Positions 10,356 through 20,444 of a stretch of DNA of 64,000 nt are shown here, piece by piece. The first letter of the stretch is position 1, and each line of letters starts with the position of its first letter. Origin of the DNA: Rhabditophanes sp. KR3021 (taxonomy: Eukaryota; Nematoda; Chromadorea; Rhabditida; Alloionematidae); assembly GCA_963281155.1 (NCBI GenBank), contig CAUJLY010000001.1:9114001-9178000 (forward strand). Reading direction: 5' to 3'. The position numbers and the translations under genes were made by a program. Below the pieces are notes generated by a model. That model was not told the DNA's origin. It saw only the letters and a program-made list of their open reading frames with translations, and made no database searches.

Positions 10356-11562
10356 TTAGACGATTGAAGTAAAGTGGTGGTAAATGGTCTTTATATGGAA
10401 GTTGAAGTGAAAGGTAATGCGAACTTTTCGTTATTAAAAATTGAAGGTTGGCCTTTATGGGGACAATTGTAGGCAAATGTTGCTATATTAAGTGCAAATG
10501 TACATTAATGTTTGATTTGATATATTGAAAAAGGTGGGATAGTTGATAGTAGTGGCAGGCATAATATAAATTCACACAAAATTGTATAGCCACATTCAAT
10601 CTATTTAAAGATTGCAAAGGAACAGAGATTATGAGAGCCACAAATTGTTTTTTAAAGGTTGTAATTATTGTGGTTATGAGAAAATAAATTATTTCTTTCC
10701 CAGAAAAATGGACAATTTTGTGATTTTTTTGTAGTAGTAGTTAGCAGGTAATGATAGGTTTTGGTCTAGTTAAGTTATCAGTTGATGGTTTGGTGTGATA
10801 TCTTTCAAAGAATGGAAGATATGTTATTATTTTTTTGTAAAAGTTACTATTTGTATAGTCAGAGATGAAACGGCTATCTTTATCTTAATTTGCCAAACTA
10901 TTGCGACTTATCACCTTCATGAAGTTAAGGGAAGCAGATGAATTTTGATTTGAAGAGATTGTCTGCTTATTTTCATGCGTATGGAGTTTGGATGGTGGTG
11001 AGTGGATTGGAATTTATAGATACAGTAAAAAAGTAATAAGTTTATACTGGTCTAGAGTCCAAAATATAACTTAAACGAGAAAATAATAGTATAGCCTTAT
11101 TTAATTAAGTATAAAAGATGCCATTAAAGAGGTCTTAATTCTGGAAATGCCGACTATATCAACCAATATTTTTCATTATTTTAGATGTTTAATATATTTG
11201 CATTATATATTTACTATACCAATATAATGAAGAAGAAGAATTAGCTTTATTGGTGGAATCTGTTTAAATGAGAAAAAGAAAGCAGGGACCTGGCGGTATT
11301 CAAGAATGTTTTTTCTGAGATGTTGTAGTTTGCTTATTGGATTCTATGATCTATTTTTGATTCCCTACTCAAATAATCAAATTTACTTTAAAAAAAATCG
11401 GAATCATAGATTTATTTCATAAGTTGTATTTTCGTTGGATGGGTGATATTTGATTTACTCAACAATAATGTCTTCTGCCGCCTATTCTTTCTTTTTGTAT
11501 ATGCAAAAAAGTTAAGTAGTATCGGGGATAATAGTAACTTTCTTGTCGATTATTTATTATAG
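10356..11562. other. Intergenic upstream region of receptor A
   Basis: No complete gene was found. Part of this should be the promoter of the minus-strand receptor at 10355. A short ATG frame at about 11469 (MSSAAYSFFLYMQK) followed by a GT donor might be a first exon of the broken membrane-protein segment that begins at 11563, but its phase does not match the best frame there. Confidence 0.45.
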
Positions 11563-11831
11563 ATTCAAGCAATAATTTTTATATTGTATATGATCAGTCT
11601 TTGGGGATATGGTTTATATTCACCAGATCATATAACTCCGTTCATAGTAGCGGGCTTTTATGTTACTTTCATGACATCGCTTTTCTATAAAATTTAAGCG
11701 GCGCGGTGAAAAGGAAGAAGTCGAAGAAGAAATATACGAACAAAAAAACTTAAAAACAAGATGTTAGTGCAGAGGAAGAAATTGAGGGAGAAGAAACTAA
11801 CGCCAGACAAACTAAACTTAAAACTCAGTAA
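11563..11831 (+). pseudogene. Broken C-terminal part of a multi-TM protein, two frameshifts
   Basis: After an acceptor TTTATTATAG, frame 1 reads two hydrophobic helices with a Pro between them (GLYSPDHITPFIVAGFYV) and hits TAA at 11695. The Lys/Glu-rich cytoplasmic tail that would be expected next is present in frame 2 (FKRRGEKEEVEEE), and its continuation (SAEEEIEGEETNARQ) is in frame 3 up to TAA 11829. Each frame change lies at a run of A (about 11689-11692 and 11742-11748), and each is a one-base gain. Either the gene is decayed or the assembly has homopolymer errors. TM helices followed by an acidic/basic tail are also seen in the four-TM gene at 3331, but no homology is claimed. Confidence 0.45.
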
Positions 11832-12121
11832 ACATCATATTAATTGAATCTAAATAATCTCGCCTTAATCTTTTATTTTATTTTCTTTTAAACTAAAATA
11901 AATACACGGTTATTATATATGTCGTACATTTATTAGCAATCAAATTCACTCTCTTGCGAATTAAAAATTATACAATAAATTTCCAAAATAACCTTTTTGT
12001 GAGGAATATTTTAGAAAGAATAAAAAAATGTTTTTTATTATTTGTTTATACTTTACTGTAATTGGAGCAGTAAAGCGGCTTCAATAGGATCTTTCATTTT
12101 ACGGTCCTTTTCCTAGTCCTG

Positions 12122-12364
12122 TTAGGAACCGTCTCCATCATCAGCAAATGAGATGTCCTCGTCAGTATGAAAGTCAGTAAAATTAATTGCTTCCTCCATG
12201 TTATTTAAAAGACTTGATCCACTAAAGTTTGGTCTCAACGATACTCGATCAACACCATCCTCAACTACTTCACCTCCATGAACCAAGAAAGGCTCCCTAA
12301 ACAAAGCATAAACACAAAATAAATAGAATAAATTTTTAAATTTAACAGCCTTGTAAGCCATCAT
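12122..12364 (-). CDS. Possible small secreted or membrane-anchored acidic protein
   Basis: An ATG-start frame of 80 residues has a basic start, a hydrophobic core (LFYLFCVYALF) that could be a signal peptide or anchor, and an acidic tail ending ISFADDGDGS. Against this, GTAAGT at about 12372 and GTTTAG just before codon GAG (about 12299) look like a donor and acceptor, so the hydrophobic part could be an intron; however, upstream frames then do not join in phase. No family was recognised. The C-terminal half is the more credible coding part. Confidence 0.3.
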   Translation of the reverse strand: MMAYKAVKFKNLFYLFCVYALFREPFLVHGGEVVEDGVDRVSLRPNFSGSSLLNNMEEAINFTDFHTDEDISFADDGDGS

Positions 12365-12845
12365 CAGACTTACAATTAACCACAATGCCCCAACAAATTA
12401 CAAATCTCCCTCCTTTATACAAACTTCTTTTTGCCACACCCTTGCTTATCATAAATATATACCTTAAATGCTAACTCTTGGCATGCCCTCTTTGTTTGTT
12501 GTTAACATTACTTCTTTTAATAATAATTAGGAAAAATATTTTTGTCATGATTGATGATGCTGTAATAATGGGCATTGTTAAGTGATACGTGTTAAAGCTT
12601 ATTACTTATATAAATAAATAGACGATGGCTTTTCCAAAAGTCGTAATATGAGAAATAAGTTATTTACGGGTTGTTGCATTTAAAATAGATGTCATAGAAA
12701 GAAACAGTTCGCTAATTAGGTGTTATTTTTAAATCTATCACAATATTTAAAAGAGAGTCTAATTTTGGATGGAAATTTTTAATTTCTTAAAGGGTATTTA
12801 AAATCAAGTGCCGTCATATGTTACACATACCCACTTTTTCAATTA

Positions 12846-13387
12846 ATGATGAGAGACAGTCGTTACGTCAGTACATTTCTTAATGGTTATGTCAAAGAGT
12901 CTCAGAATGGTGTAAGTAAAAGTTTAATAAATACAACAATTTGGATGTTACTCTATAGGATGAAAGACAAAAGAATCTTGATAAAAAAGATTGGGTGGAA
13001 AAAATGAAAGGAACTAATAAAGCTGAAGGAAGATTGGAAGTATCAAATTTGGCAATAAAGGTTGCTACAAAAGATGTTGAAGTTTTGTTTGATGTTTGTG
13101 ACATTCAATTAAAGAGAGAGGGCAAGGGTCGTCGGATAGGTATTTTCGAAGTTTGGACAGGAACAAAGAAGTCTGTTCTCAGGATAATGCGGCAACATAA
13201 ACATGTTTATTTGGATGGACCACTATTGCGCTTCGCTGACTTGACTATCTTTCGAAGAAGACACGACCGCCGAAGAATTAGTGCCAGAAGAAGATCTAAG
13301 ATACTTTGACGCGCTCAATTAGATAAAGAGTTGGATGTTTATATGGCAAAAGGAGTTCAAAAAGTTGATATTGTTGATATGAAGTGA
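12846..13387 (+). pseudogene. Aly/REF (THOC4)-like mRNA export factor with an in-frame TGA before its C-terminal motif
   Basis: Exons 12846-12911 and 12959 onward join in phase 0 across a 47 bp GTAAGT...TATAG intron. The product has a single RRM at about residues 46-118: it opens GRLEVSNL, continues through DVEVLFD and GKGRRIGIFEV, and closes VYLDG, in the order and spacing of Aly/REF RRMs, although RNP positions are diverged. An Arg-rich stretch follows (FRRRHDRRRISARRR), as in that family. The frame then stops at TGA 13307-13309. Directly after this stop and in the same frame is QLDKELDVYMAKG, which matches the C-terminal UAP56-binding motif of Aly/REF, ending at TGA 13385. So one nonsense codon removes the conserved tail. 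It could be a pseudogene, a truncated but expressed 138-residue protein, or a sequence error. Confidence 0.65.
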
Positions 13388-14158
13388 CTTCTTTACATAT
13401 ATTCCTTTTTATCCTCTAAATTTATCATAATTAATTGAGGGTCTTGTCTGCTTTTCAATATAATCTTAATTAAATGCGTCTTTTCTTATTTCAATAAATA
13501 ATTACATATCATTTTGGGGGTAGTTTGTTTTAATTTAATTAGATGTTTAGATAGCTATTTTGTTAGATGTAATTATTTAAAATAATAACATACATGATAA
13601 TGAATTTATTCTGTTGTTTTAATTTGGCAGAGTTTAATGATCATATTAGAAAATCCAAATTTAAGCAACTAATTAAAAAGGTAAGCGTCGTACAACAAAT
13701 ATGTATTGGTTTTGTTTAAAAGTCTATTTAAGGATGATTGTTTGAATTTGAAATTTTTATTATTTAACAATATTATCCAACATTTCCCCAAGTTCATATA
13801 CAAATGGAATACCACTAGGCAACATATGAATTGATTGATTAATATCTTCTGAAGAGGTCTATTAATTGAATACATTATAAGTTGAACGTTCAATTTTGAA
13901 TATTAATCTCCAATATGGCTAAACCAAAATATCATTAAAATATTTATTTAAACATGTTTGTATTAAGTATTTGTGCCATCACATACTATGATTCGTGTTG
14001 CTAAAAATGATATGTAAAAATAATATAAGGCAACTATGATATTTAAGAGGAAATTTTCACCTGAACATCATTATATATTTCACTTTAATCTTATACCTAG
14101 CTTATCTCAATAAAATGTTACTATTACTGTTGATATTTAAGTAATATTGCAAAAAATA
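13388..14158. other. Intergenic, no gene seen
   Basis: The sequence is A+T-rich. The only longer frame (13669-13893, minus) has no support from composition or splice sites. The stretch ends at the T-run terminator of the minus-strand tRNA. Confidence 0.5.
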
Positions 14159-14231
14159 TGATCCCGGGCGGTCTCGATCCGCCGGCCTTCTGTGTGTTAG
14201 ACAGATGTGATAACCACTACACCACGGGAGC
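14159..14231 (-). tRNA. tRNA-Val(AAC)
   Basis: The reverse strand begins GCTCCCGTGGTGTAGTGG and has a perfect anticodon stem TCTGT/ACAGA around loop CTAACAC, giving anticodon AAC. The T stem GGCGG/CCGCC is perfect, but the T loop reads ATCGAGA with A at position 54, where T is nearly universal. The acceptor stem pairs except for one C-U mismatch at the second position. A run of six T lies just downstream. Structure is otherwise complete, so it may be active, but the T54 change and the mismatch are unusual. Confidence 0.85.
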
Positions 14232-14490
14232 TTACATTATAAAAAAATATCATTTTTATTTGGAAAATGTAAAACATATTTAAGAATTGCTTTTCCATCA
14301 TGTTTATATTTAACTCATTAGTTTCAAGTGAATGGATAAATATTTTTTATCATAACTATATAATAAAATCAACTTTATTTATTAAACAAGTAGCATCAAA
14401 ACACACAAAATACTATTAATAATTATAAAAATGGTGTTGTCTTTCCACATGATTCTAAAGACGATTAACTCTATCTTGAGCAATAAATTT

Positions 14491-14589
14491 TTACATAATA
14501 TTGCTAAATTCTACGCTATCACTAGGAAACTTTTTAGTTGGCATAAAAATACTGCCATATCTTGAAATTTCAGACTCAAACAAGAACAT
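14491..14589 (-). other. Short open frame behind an acceptor, possible terminal exon
   Basis: After TTTGTTTTAG the minus strand reads 32 residues (MFLFESEISRYGSIFMP...FSNIM) to a stop. The composition is protein-like. An upstream piece ending at GTGAGA (about 14632) could be its donor, but the phases disagree. The neighbouring frame 14633-14887 is not convincing on its own. Nothing is recognised. Confidence 0.2.
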
Positions 14590-14890
14590 CTAAAACAAAT
14601 ATATTTTTATGTTAAACACTAAAAGTCATTTCTCACCTACAATTCGTTGCAACACGGCATTTGTAATTTGAATAATTTCCTTTTTTTGTTTTGATGTACA
14701 TATAAATTAAACGATATAATTTACTTACAAATTGCTTTTTTGAACAAAGGACTATTATAAATATATAGTTGTACATAGAACATTCTTTTATATCAATTGG
14801 TTTATACGCACGTATCTCTCTTCTATTTAAATACAATAAAAATACATTTTTTAAAGAAAAAGTACAATACAATAGTAAACACGGCATATT

Positions 14891-15904
14891 TTAAATTTTG
14901 TCTGTTTGTCTGGTGATTCTAATAGGCTGAACTGGCGTAACTTGAATATTTTTTCTACAAAAAATAAATACAATTGCTCGTTTGAAACGGCTTTTCAAAA
15001 CAGCTCTTGATTTTGTTAACATAGTCAAGAAAAAAATAGAATTAAGTAAAGGTACAATACTTGATAAATGTAACGCCAGTGTACCAAAATTTCTTGTAGG
15101 TTTCTTACTTAACACAAATCCAAAAAAAATACTGAATGGACATAGAGAAAACACTACAAAAAGTAAAGGTTGTAATAAAAGCATATGTAAAAATTCGGTA
15201 TGTAGTGTCTTAACAGTTGAACTCATATATTTGCCATTTTCTTTTATAAAGCCATGATACTTAATTAAAGTTACGACTATCAAAATAAAAGAGCATGCTA
15301 AGTAAATACAAGCAAAAATTATAAGAATATAAAATTGAAAAGTATACATTTTGAAAGATATGCTTTTGGAATTACTTGAAATCAAAGGATCTGTATAATT
15401 ATTGGCATGATCAAATTCATTTATAATAGAACTATTTATCTGAGGATCCATTAGGTAATAAGCTACACCCCCCATAAAACTAAGGACACATAAAAATGTA
15501 ATTAGCAAGACTCCAACTATGTGTTTTCTTTTGATATCATATTTTCCACTGATTGATAAATAACGAATAAAGATAATTAATGACACCATGCTATAGTTAT
15601 AATAATAACACATAAAGTAAATAAAAAAAAGTGTCGTATATAAGATAAATGGTAAATCCATATCGCTAAAATAAACCAGTAAAAATGTACAATAGTCGCC
15701 AACGAGCATTAACTCTAATCGAAATATACAGCTAGCTAGTGACCATAAAATATCAGTAATATATTGAAAAAATGTAATTAAAACAACTGGATTTGCAATT
15801 CCATCAGCTTTAAAATGTTTAAATAAAGATAGAGCCATTAAATTAGATATGACTGTAATGACAGAAAGTAACAAATGTGGAAAAGATTCATAATAATCAA
15901 ACAT
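14891..15904 (-). CDS. Serpentine chemoreceptor-like 7TM protein, second type
   Basis: A single exon encodes 337 residues from MFDYYESFPHLLL. Seven hydrophobic segments are visible, with FIRYLSISGKYD after TM3 where DRY-type receptors have their box. A longer extracellular loop carries Asn sites (NNYTDPLISSN), and a short basic C-terminal tail follows SRFKRAIVFIF. It is unrelated in detail to the two receptors at 9336 and 17517, and its general pattern suits the str/srh/srd/sri superfamily. It is most likely a chemosensory GPCR. Class assignment needs a profile search. Confidence 0.75.
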   Translation of the reverse strand: MFDYYESFPHLLLSVITVISNLMALSLFKHFKADGIANPVVLITFFQYITDILWSLASCIFRLELMLVGDYCTFLLVYFSDMDLPFILYTTLFFIYFMCYYYNYSMVSLIIFIRYLSISGKYDIKRKHIVGVLLITFLCVLSFMGGVAYYLMDPQINSSIINEFDHANNYTDPLISSNSKSISFKMYTFQFYILIIFACIYLACSFILIVVTLIKYHGFIKENGKYMSSTVKTLHTEFLHMLLLQPLLFVVFSLCPFSIFFGFVLSKKPTRNFGTLALHLSSIVPLLNSIFFLTMLTKSRAVLKSRFKRAIVFIFCRKNIQVTPVQPIRITRQTDKI

Positions 15905-16357
15905 ATTTGCTAGAAAAATCTATTTTTATTAAAATAGCAATAAATTCTAATGCTATCCTTTATAAATTAAAGAATTTAATTTTGTTTACTTACATCATTT
16001 TAATAACCAAATGGCAAAATTTGATGTCAAAATAACAAGTACAGCATTTAAAGGTGACACGAAGTATTTCTAATAATACATAATTAGATTAAAAATATGT
16101 TATTAGTGCGTATGTACATATATATTATTCTTGGTAAAGTTAATTGTCAAATTCTATCTTTGTTGGTATTTAAAAATCAGAATCACAAAAATGACATTAA
16201 TGGCATATGCATATAGTAAAGTATGAAAAAAATTAGTCAAATGTCAAACGGTTTTTGTAAGCGATTGAAGTAGCTAAATAGTTTATGGTTTGGTAAATGA
16301 TTTTATAATTTCTTGATACTTGTGCAAAGGAACAATTTTTTTTATTATTTACAAAAA
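15905..16357. other. Intergenic upstream region of the 14891-15904 receptor
   Basis: No open frame or RNA gene was seen. It probably includes the promoter of the receptor whose ATG is at 15904. Confidence 0.5.
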
Positions 16358-16420
16358 TAAATAGTATTTCCTACTGTTTGAATTAAAGCTACAAATTCTA
16401 ACCACTAGACCACAAGGGAG
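16358..16420 (-). pseudogene. Truncated tRNA-Glu-like fragment
   Basis: The reverse strand reads CTCCCTTGTGGTCTAGTGG followed by TTAGAAT. This is the acceptor, D arm and A box of a tRNA-Glu-type gene, with the hallmark TGGTCTAGTGG. Downstream the anticodon arm is degenerate and there is no T arm or B box. It is a dead fragment of a tRNA or tRNA-derived repeat. Confidence 0.55.
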
Positions 16421-16984
16421 ATATGAGTTAATTTAGCTTTATGTTAAAAGTTTAATAATTTTAGACTTAATGACGTATTTTAAAGTTGCATTTTTTTAAG
16501 ACATGCCAATATTTCGAATTGGAATCTATTCAGAATAATACTTTCTCAATAGCCAATGTCATGTCGTCTTCTTGATTTGTAACATAGTTGTTGCTTCTGA
16601 AGTGTCTTCCACCACTTCCTTAACTTTATCTACTGTAAGATACATTAAAGGTAATGAAGATGTAAAAGTACTTTATATATTTTCAATGAAGTATATATTA
16701 ATTCTTTAAATCCCTCCTACAAATGCTCATTTATTCGATACTTGCTAACCATAACGAATTGGGACAAAAGTCACTTGTTTTAGTCAGCATTTGTATTTTC
16801 ACACATCCAACAATTGATCATTATTATAATAAAACTATTTCCTATTTATTAAAGTATTTTCTTTCTATTAAAGTTGCTACCATGAATATTAGAGAAAGAC
16901 AATTCATGGTAACTGCTTTGAAGCAACCACATATTCTAGAAAGGTGTGTGAAAAATATTGCTACAGGAGCTGCCTTAATGCAAA
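16421..16984. other. No supported gene; weak plus-strand frame
   Basis: A plus-strand frame from 16723 to 17094 (123 codons) begins in low-complexity sequence. Its second half (MNIRERQFMVTALKQPHILERC) is more protein-like but overlaps the minus-strand frame that begins at 17293. Both cannot easily be real, and neither is recognised. Confidence 0.3.
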
Positions 16985-17293
16985 CTAATACATTAAATTA
17001 TGAACTGGTTGTTGGAGATAAAACTTTGTTAAAGGCTTGTAAGAATCCAAATAGTCAATTGAATCAGAATAACCTTCCAACATTGCCTTCCTGAATAGAA
17101 TACTTTTACTTTTGCTTAACAATGACACATTAATGGAAGGCGAAAGTTGTTCTTTTTCAATACAATTTATAAATTGTTCATTTAGTTTCATCATACCTTT
17201 GCCTCCGCCATTAATGGTCAATTTACGTTGTTGTAAAATCTTGAATAAGTGTTTCATGGATTTGTGTAGTTTGTTGAAGTATTGCAATAACAT
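16985..17293 (-). CDS. Unrecognised small open frame, 102 codons
   Basis: The minus-strand frame starts MLLQYFNKLHKSMKHLF and ends QQPVHNLMY. It has no signal peptide or TM segment and looks like a small, mostly helical soluble protein. It overlaps a plus-strand frame (16723-17094) in its last third. The only support is length and amino-acid composition. It lies 3' to no obvious partner and may be an isolated small gene, an exon or chance. Confidence 0.3.
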   Translation of the reverse strand: MLLQYFNKLHKSMKHLFKILQQRKLTINGGGKGMMKLNEQFINCIEKEQLSPSINVSLLSKSKSILFRKAMLEGYSDSIDYLDSYKPLTKFYLQQPVHNLMY

Positions 17294-17516
17294 TGGTCAG
17301 ACAACAGTATTTTATACATAGATGCAAAAATTATTAAAACAAGGTATTATTTATTATTATATTTGAGAAAGTAAAATGAACAAACTTCATATCCATAATA
17401 AAAGTGTTGGTGTCTTCGTTGTTCCCATAAATTTAATTGGCTAACAAAAATGTATTTAATTTTGGTTGGTTTTTTTGATGATTTGTATTGAAAATCATTT
17501 CCACACAATATAAAGT

Positions 17517-18530
17517 TTAACAAACGCCATTTTTCCTGATCTTTTTAAATTCACTCTTAACAACATCATTAAAGAGAAAAAAGACCCACGAAGGAGGTGT
17601 CAACAAAAGAATCAAAATTAAATTTTGAATCATTGATGCCGTAAAAGCAGCATGTTGACCAAATTGAGAAGTTATTAAAGGAATACAATTAAAGAGAATA
17701 GGTTCCAAGCAGGATGAGACGGAAAGAATTAGGCTTTGAATTAAGACAATAATTTCTGGTGAAAATGTGTTTTTCTTTGAATTGACTGTTACTTTGACCA
17801 CTGAAGAAGATAAATTAACTTTATTTGAAACTGTTCCTATTAAAGTCACTTGTTGTGTAAATACGGTTCTATGCTTAAATTTTGCATCAAAAAGCATCTT
17901 CAAGAAAATAAGCATGTACAAAAGAGGAATAATTGAAACTGCGGTAAAAATAACTACAGCCATAAATGTTCCTTGCCAAAATTTGGCCCATTCACTGTTT
18001 GGATAGTAATTTCTGTCAAACATGTAAAAGTATTCATTATTGAAATTTTTGTGAATGCCAAAGCCTTTTTTTAAGGCAACTAATCCTAGACTCCAGATCC
18101 AGACAAATGAAATTGAATAGTAAACGGATTTGTTACCAAAGATAGGTAATTTATTTTTGAAGAGGAAGACATTTGCTCTGTTTAGAGCTAGAAGAACTGT
18201 CATATATGTTTGGGAGTAATATCCAATTGTGTCGAACTCGAGAAATATTAAACTGATAGGAAGACCAGCTACATATTCTGCCAATTGACGGTTATTAATA
18301 TAACAAACTGTTGAAAGCGGGAAAATTTGTGGAAGCATCACAAAAGCTTGAGATATCAAAAATTGATATGATATCTTATAAACCGGTATCAAGTTGAAGT
18401 ATTTCCGTTTCTTGACAAAGATAAAAGCTAATAAAAAATTGAAAGAATAATTTATAAAAATAACAATCAAGTATATGGAGCCCATAAATGGACGTCTATA
18501 ATCATTGTAGTAGGTAGTTGTTGCATTCAT
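17517..18530 (-). CDS. Serpentine chemoreceptor-like 7TM protein, paralogue B
   Basis: The start MNATTTYYNDYRRPFMG (18530) is chosen because it matches paralogue A; an in-frame ATG 18 bases upstream is also possible. The 337-residue product shares nearly the whole length with the 9336-10355 protein. The ALNRANVFLFKNK box after TM3, the FGIHKNFNN and YFYMFDRNYYP loop and the PPSWVFF...FNDVV end are all kept. By eye roughly two thirds of positions are identical, with differences concentrated in TM1-TM2 and the third cytoplasmic loop. The two genes are 7 kb apart on the same strand with unrelated genes between them, which suggests an older local duplication. The role is probably chemosensory GPCR. 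Confidence 0.85.
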   Translation of the reverse strand: MNATTTYYNDYRRPFMGSIYLIVIFINYSFNFLLAFIFVKKRKYFNLIPVYKISYQFLISQAFVMLPQIFPLSTVCYINNRQLAEYVAGLPISLIFLEFDTIGYYSQTYMTVLLALNRANVFLFKNKLPIFGNKSVYYSISFVWIWSLGLVALKKGFGIHKNFNNEYFYMFDRNYYPNSEWAKFWQGTFMAVVIFTAVSIIPLLYMLIFLKMLFDAKFKHRTVFTQQVTLIGTVSNKVNLSSSVVKVTVNSKKNTFSPEIIVLIQSLILSVSSCLEPILFNCIPLITSQFGQHAAFTASMIQNLILILLLTPPSWVFFLFNDVVKSEFKKIRKNGVC

Positions 18531-19435
18531 TATAAATAAAATAAACAATTACAACCTTTAAAATAAACTTTAAATATAATTTACTTTAAAAGGAGGTGTA
18601 TGTGAGCTTCTTGATATAAAAAGAATGGATGTTAATGCTTAGTGTGAAAAAATCTCCTGAACTTTCTTTTATTCATACCAAAGTCATTATTTTTTCTTTG
18701 TTTTATTAAAAACCATTGGATAGTCACAAGGATATTAAAAGTTCACATAAAACTTTTGTTCCATTAAATCTATTTAAAAATGTTCTACGCCTTTATATTC
18801 ATGCGAACCGAAGTGTGATGAAAAAAATAGTTCCTTGACGATTTAATTAGTTTGGTGGTGAGAAACAATTTACCCATTTCCCATGAGTAAAATAAATTTG
18901 TATTCATTTTGTTCCCTTTCCAAAATCATACGTTTTCTTCGGTTAAATGGATTAATGTTTTGATGTGACATGTCTTAATAAATGGAACAAAAGAGGTACT
19001 ATTTGACTTTTAAAAAGAAACTATTAACTGAACTTTGTAGTATGATGTTAAATAATTGAACAAAGACAAAAGGTATGCCTCAGAATGACGATTGGATTTT
19101 GTTTCTTTAAGAAATGACGTCGAAAATATCAATCTAATTTAAGGAAAATCATTGCACATAATAAAATGGGTTTTGAAAGTTGCTTTGATCTACTCAAATT
19201 TAAATAATTTATATGTTGTTTGGCAATTTTGATGAATGTTATTGCCAATATGTAATAATCAATCCATTATGTACCTTACGTTGCATGTCAAAGCCATGAT
19301 GATCCTTACCAGTGTAAATTCCCAAAGTTACTCCTAAAACGAATACAAATAAATTTGATGAAACAAACTTGATGTGGAACATCGCATTACATACACACTT
19401 TACCTTGATTAATACTAGATTGCAATACTTTAGAT
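18531..19435. other. Intergenic; possible first exon of the next gene
   Basis: Most of this is non-coding promoter-type sequence between a minus-strand and a plus-strand gene. A short ATG frame at about 19269 (MYLTLHVKAMMILT) ends at a weak donor and would join the next gene's first known exon in the right phase after TACTTTAG (ending 19433). The donor is poor, so it was not included in that gene model. Confidence 0.35.
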
Positions 19436-20087
19436 ATGTGCCCTAAAATATGGACGGATAAGACAGAACTGGAATTTTACTTTCAAGGCAAACGTAACTT
19501 CAAGCCATGTGATGACATGCCAATATTCATAAGCAAAGCCTATTTGTACAGAAATGGTATTGTTAAGCTTGTTGAAGCGACTCCAGTTTTTGTCTCCATA
19601 CATCGAACAAGCTTCCTTGATTTTAGTATGTCTATCCAACCGGCAAAGTCGCAATATAGCCCTCTTATCATGGATAAACATCCAATCAATGAGAATGTTA
19701 TTGTTAGTAGGCAATACTGGAACCCTCAATGCCGCAAAAAGACTAAATCAGTTGGTGTTGAGTTTTTGAATCTCACTGACAAACAACGTAGTGCTTATGA
19801 TCAAATGAAGATTGAGTTTTACAACTGTGTAAACTATAAATGTTTCGTGATGCTATACAAGTCAATTAGAAAAAGTTTGTCTGAATGTCTTTTTTCTTTA
19901 ATAACATATCATTTTAGTTGGTGACTATGTCATGTATGATACCATCCAGTATCATCCAGAAGATAAATCTACGCCATCTGACAATTGCAATGAATTACGC
20001 TACAATCTCGAGCGTCAGTGCAAAATGTTAGCACCATACTGGGAACCGGCTACTTTGTCTGATTCGGATTATGTTGAATCTGATTAA
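19436..20087 (+). CDS. Unrecognised two-exon gene
   Basis: Exons 19436-19874 and 19918-20087 join in phase 1 across a 43 bp intron (GTTTGT...CATTTTAG), giving 202 residues. The frame fit at the join (A/TT to Ile) and the protein-like sequence on both sides make the model good. The product is hydrophilic with four to six scattered cysteines (for example CDDMP, NPQCRKK, NCVNYKC, NCNELRY and QCKM) and an acidic end (LSDSDYVESD). No TM segment or known motif was seen. The N terminus may be incomplete, because an acceptor-like TTTAG lies just before the ATG and a possible upstream exon exists at about 19269-19310. Confidence 0.6.
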
Positions 20088-20137
20088 TTATTTGCTTTAC
20101 TATTAATTTTTATTTTAATAAATTGTTTTAAATGATG

Positions 20138-20444
20138 CTAGGTGTTTCTTTTCACTGATTCAACTAACAACATGTTTTGTCCTGCTTCCAATGACATTTT
20201 GATAAGCTGCAAAAGAACTTGTAACGGATAAGCATTAAACAAATTTTCTTTAAGGAGGCTCAGCAGATTGTTTAGGATATCTAAAGTTTCTTTTATTTCC
20301 GTAAACTTAGTTTCTTTATCACCGAGTGATGGTATATTTTGCATATCAATTAACTTTTCTGTAGAAATAATGAAAAATCAACTTGTGTACAAATTCTTTA
20401 TCTTGAATAATAGAAATGATCTTTTCTGGAGATATCACATACAT
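20138..20444 (-). CDS. Possible small two-exon gene, helical protein
   Basis: Exons 20391-20444 and 20138-20353 join in phase 0 across a 37 bp interval, giving 89 residues starting MYVISPEKIISII. The second exon reads as amphipathic helices (TEIKETLDILNNLLSLL, LLQLIKMSLEAGQ). It converges on the plus-strand gene that ends at 20087. No family was recognised, and the acceptor chosen (GAAAAG) is not the strongest available, so this is a tentative model. Confidence 0.35.

Noticed and set aside
13245..13315. Frame-3 reading as the true middle of the Aly/REF-like gene
   Set aside because: It would need two compensating frameshifts, while the RRM frame already gives an Arg-rich region and then the C-terminal motif with just one stop codon.
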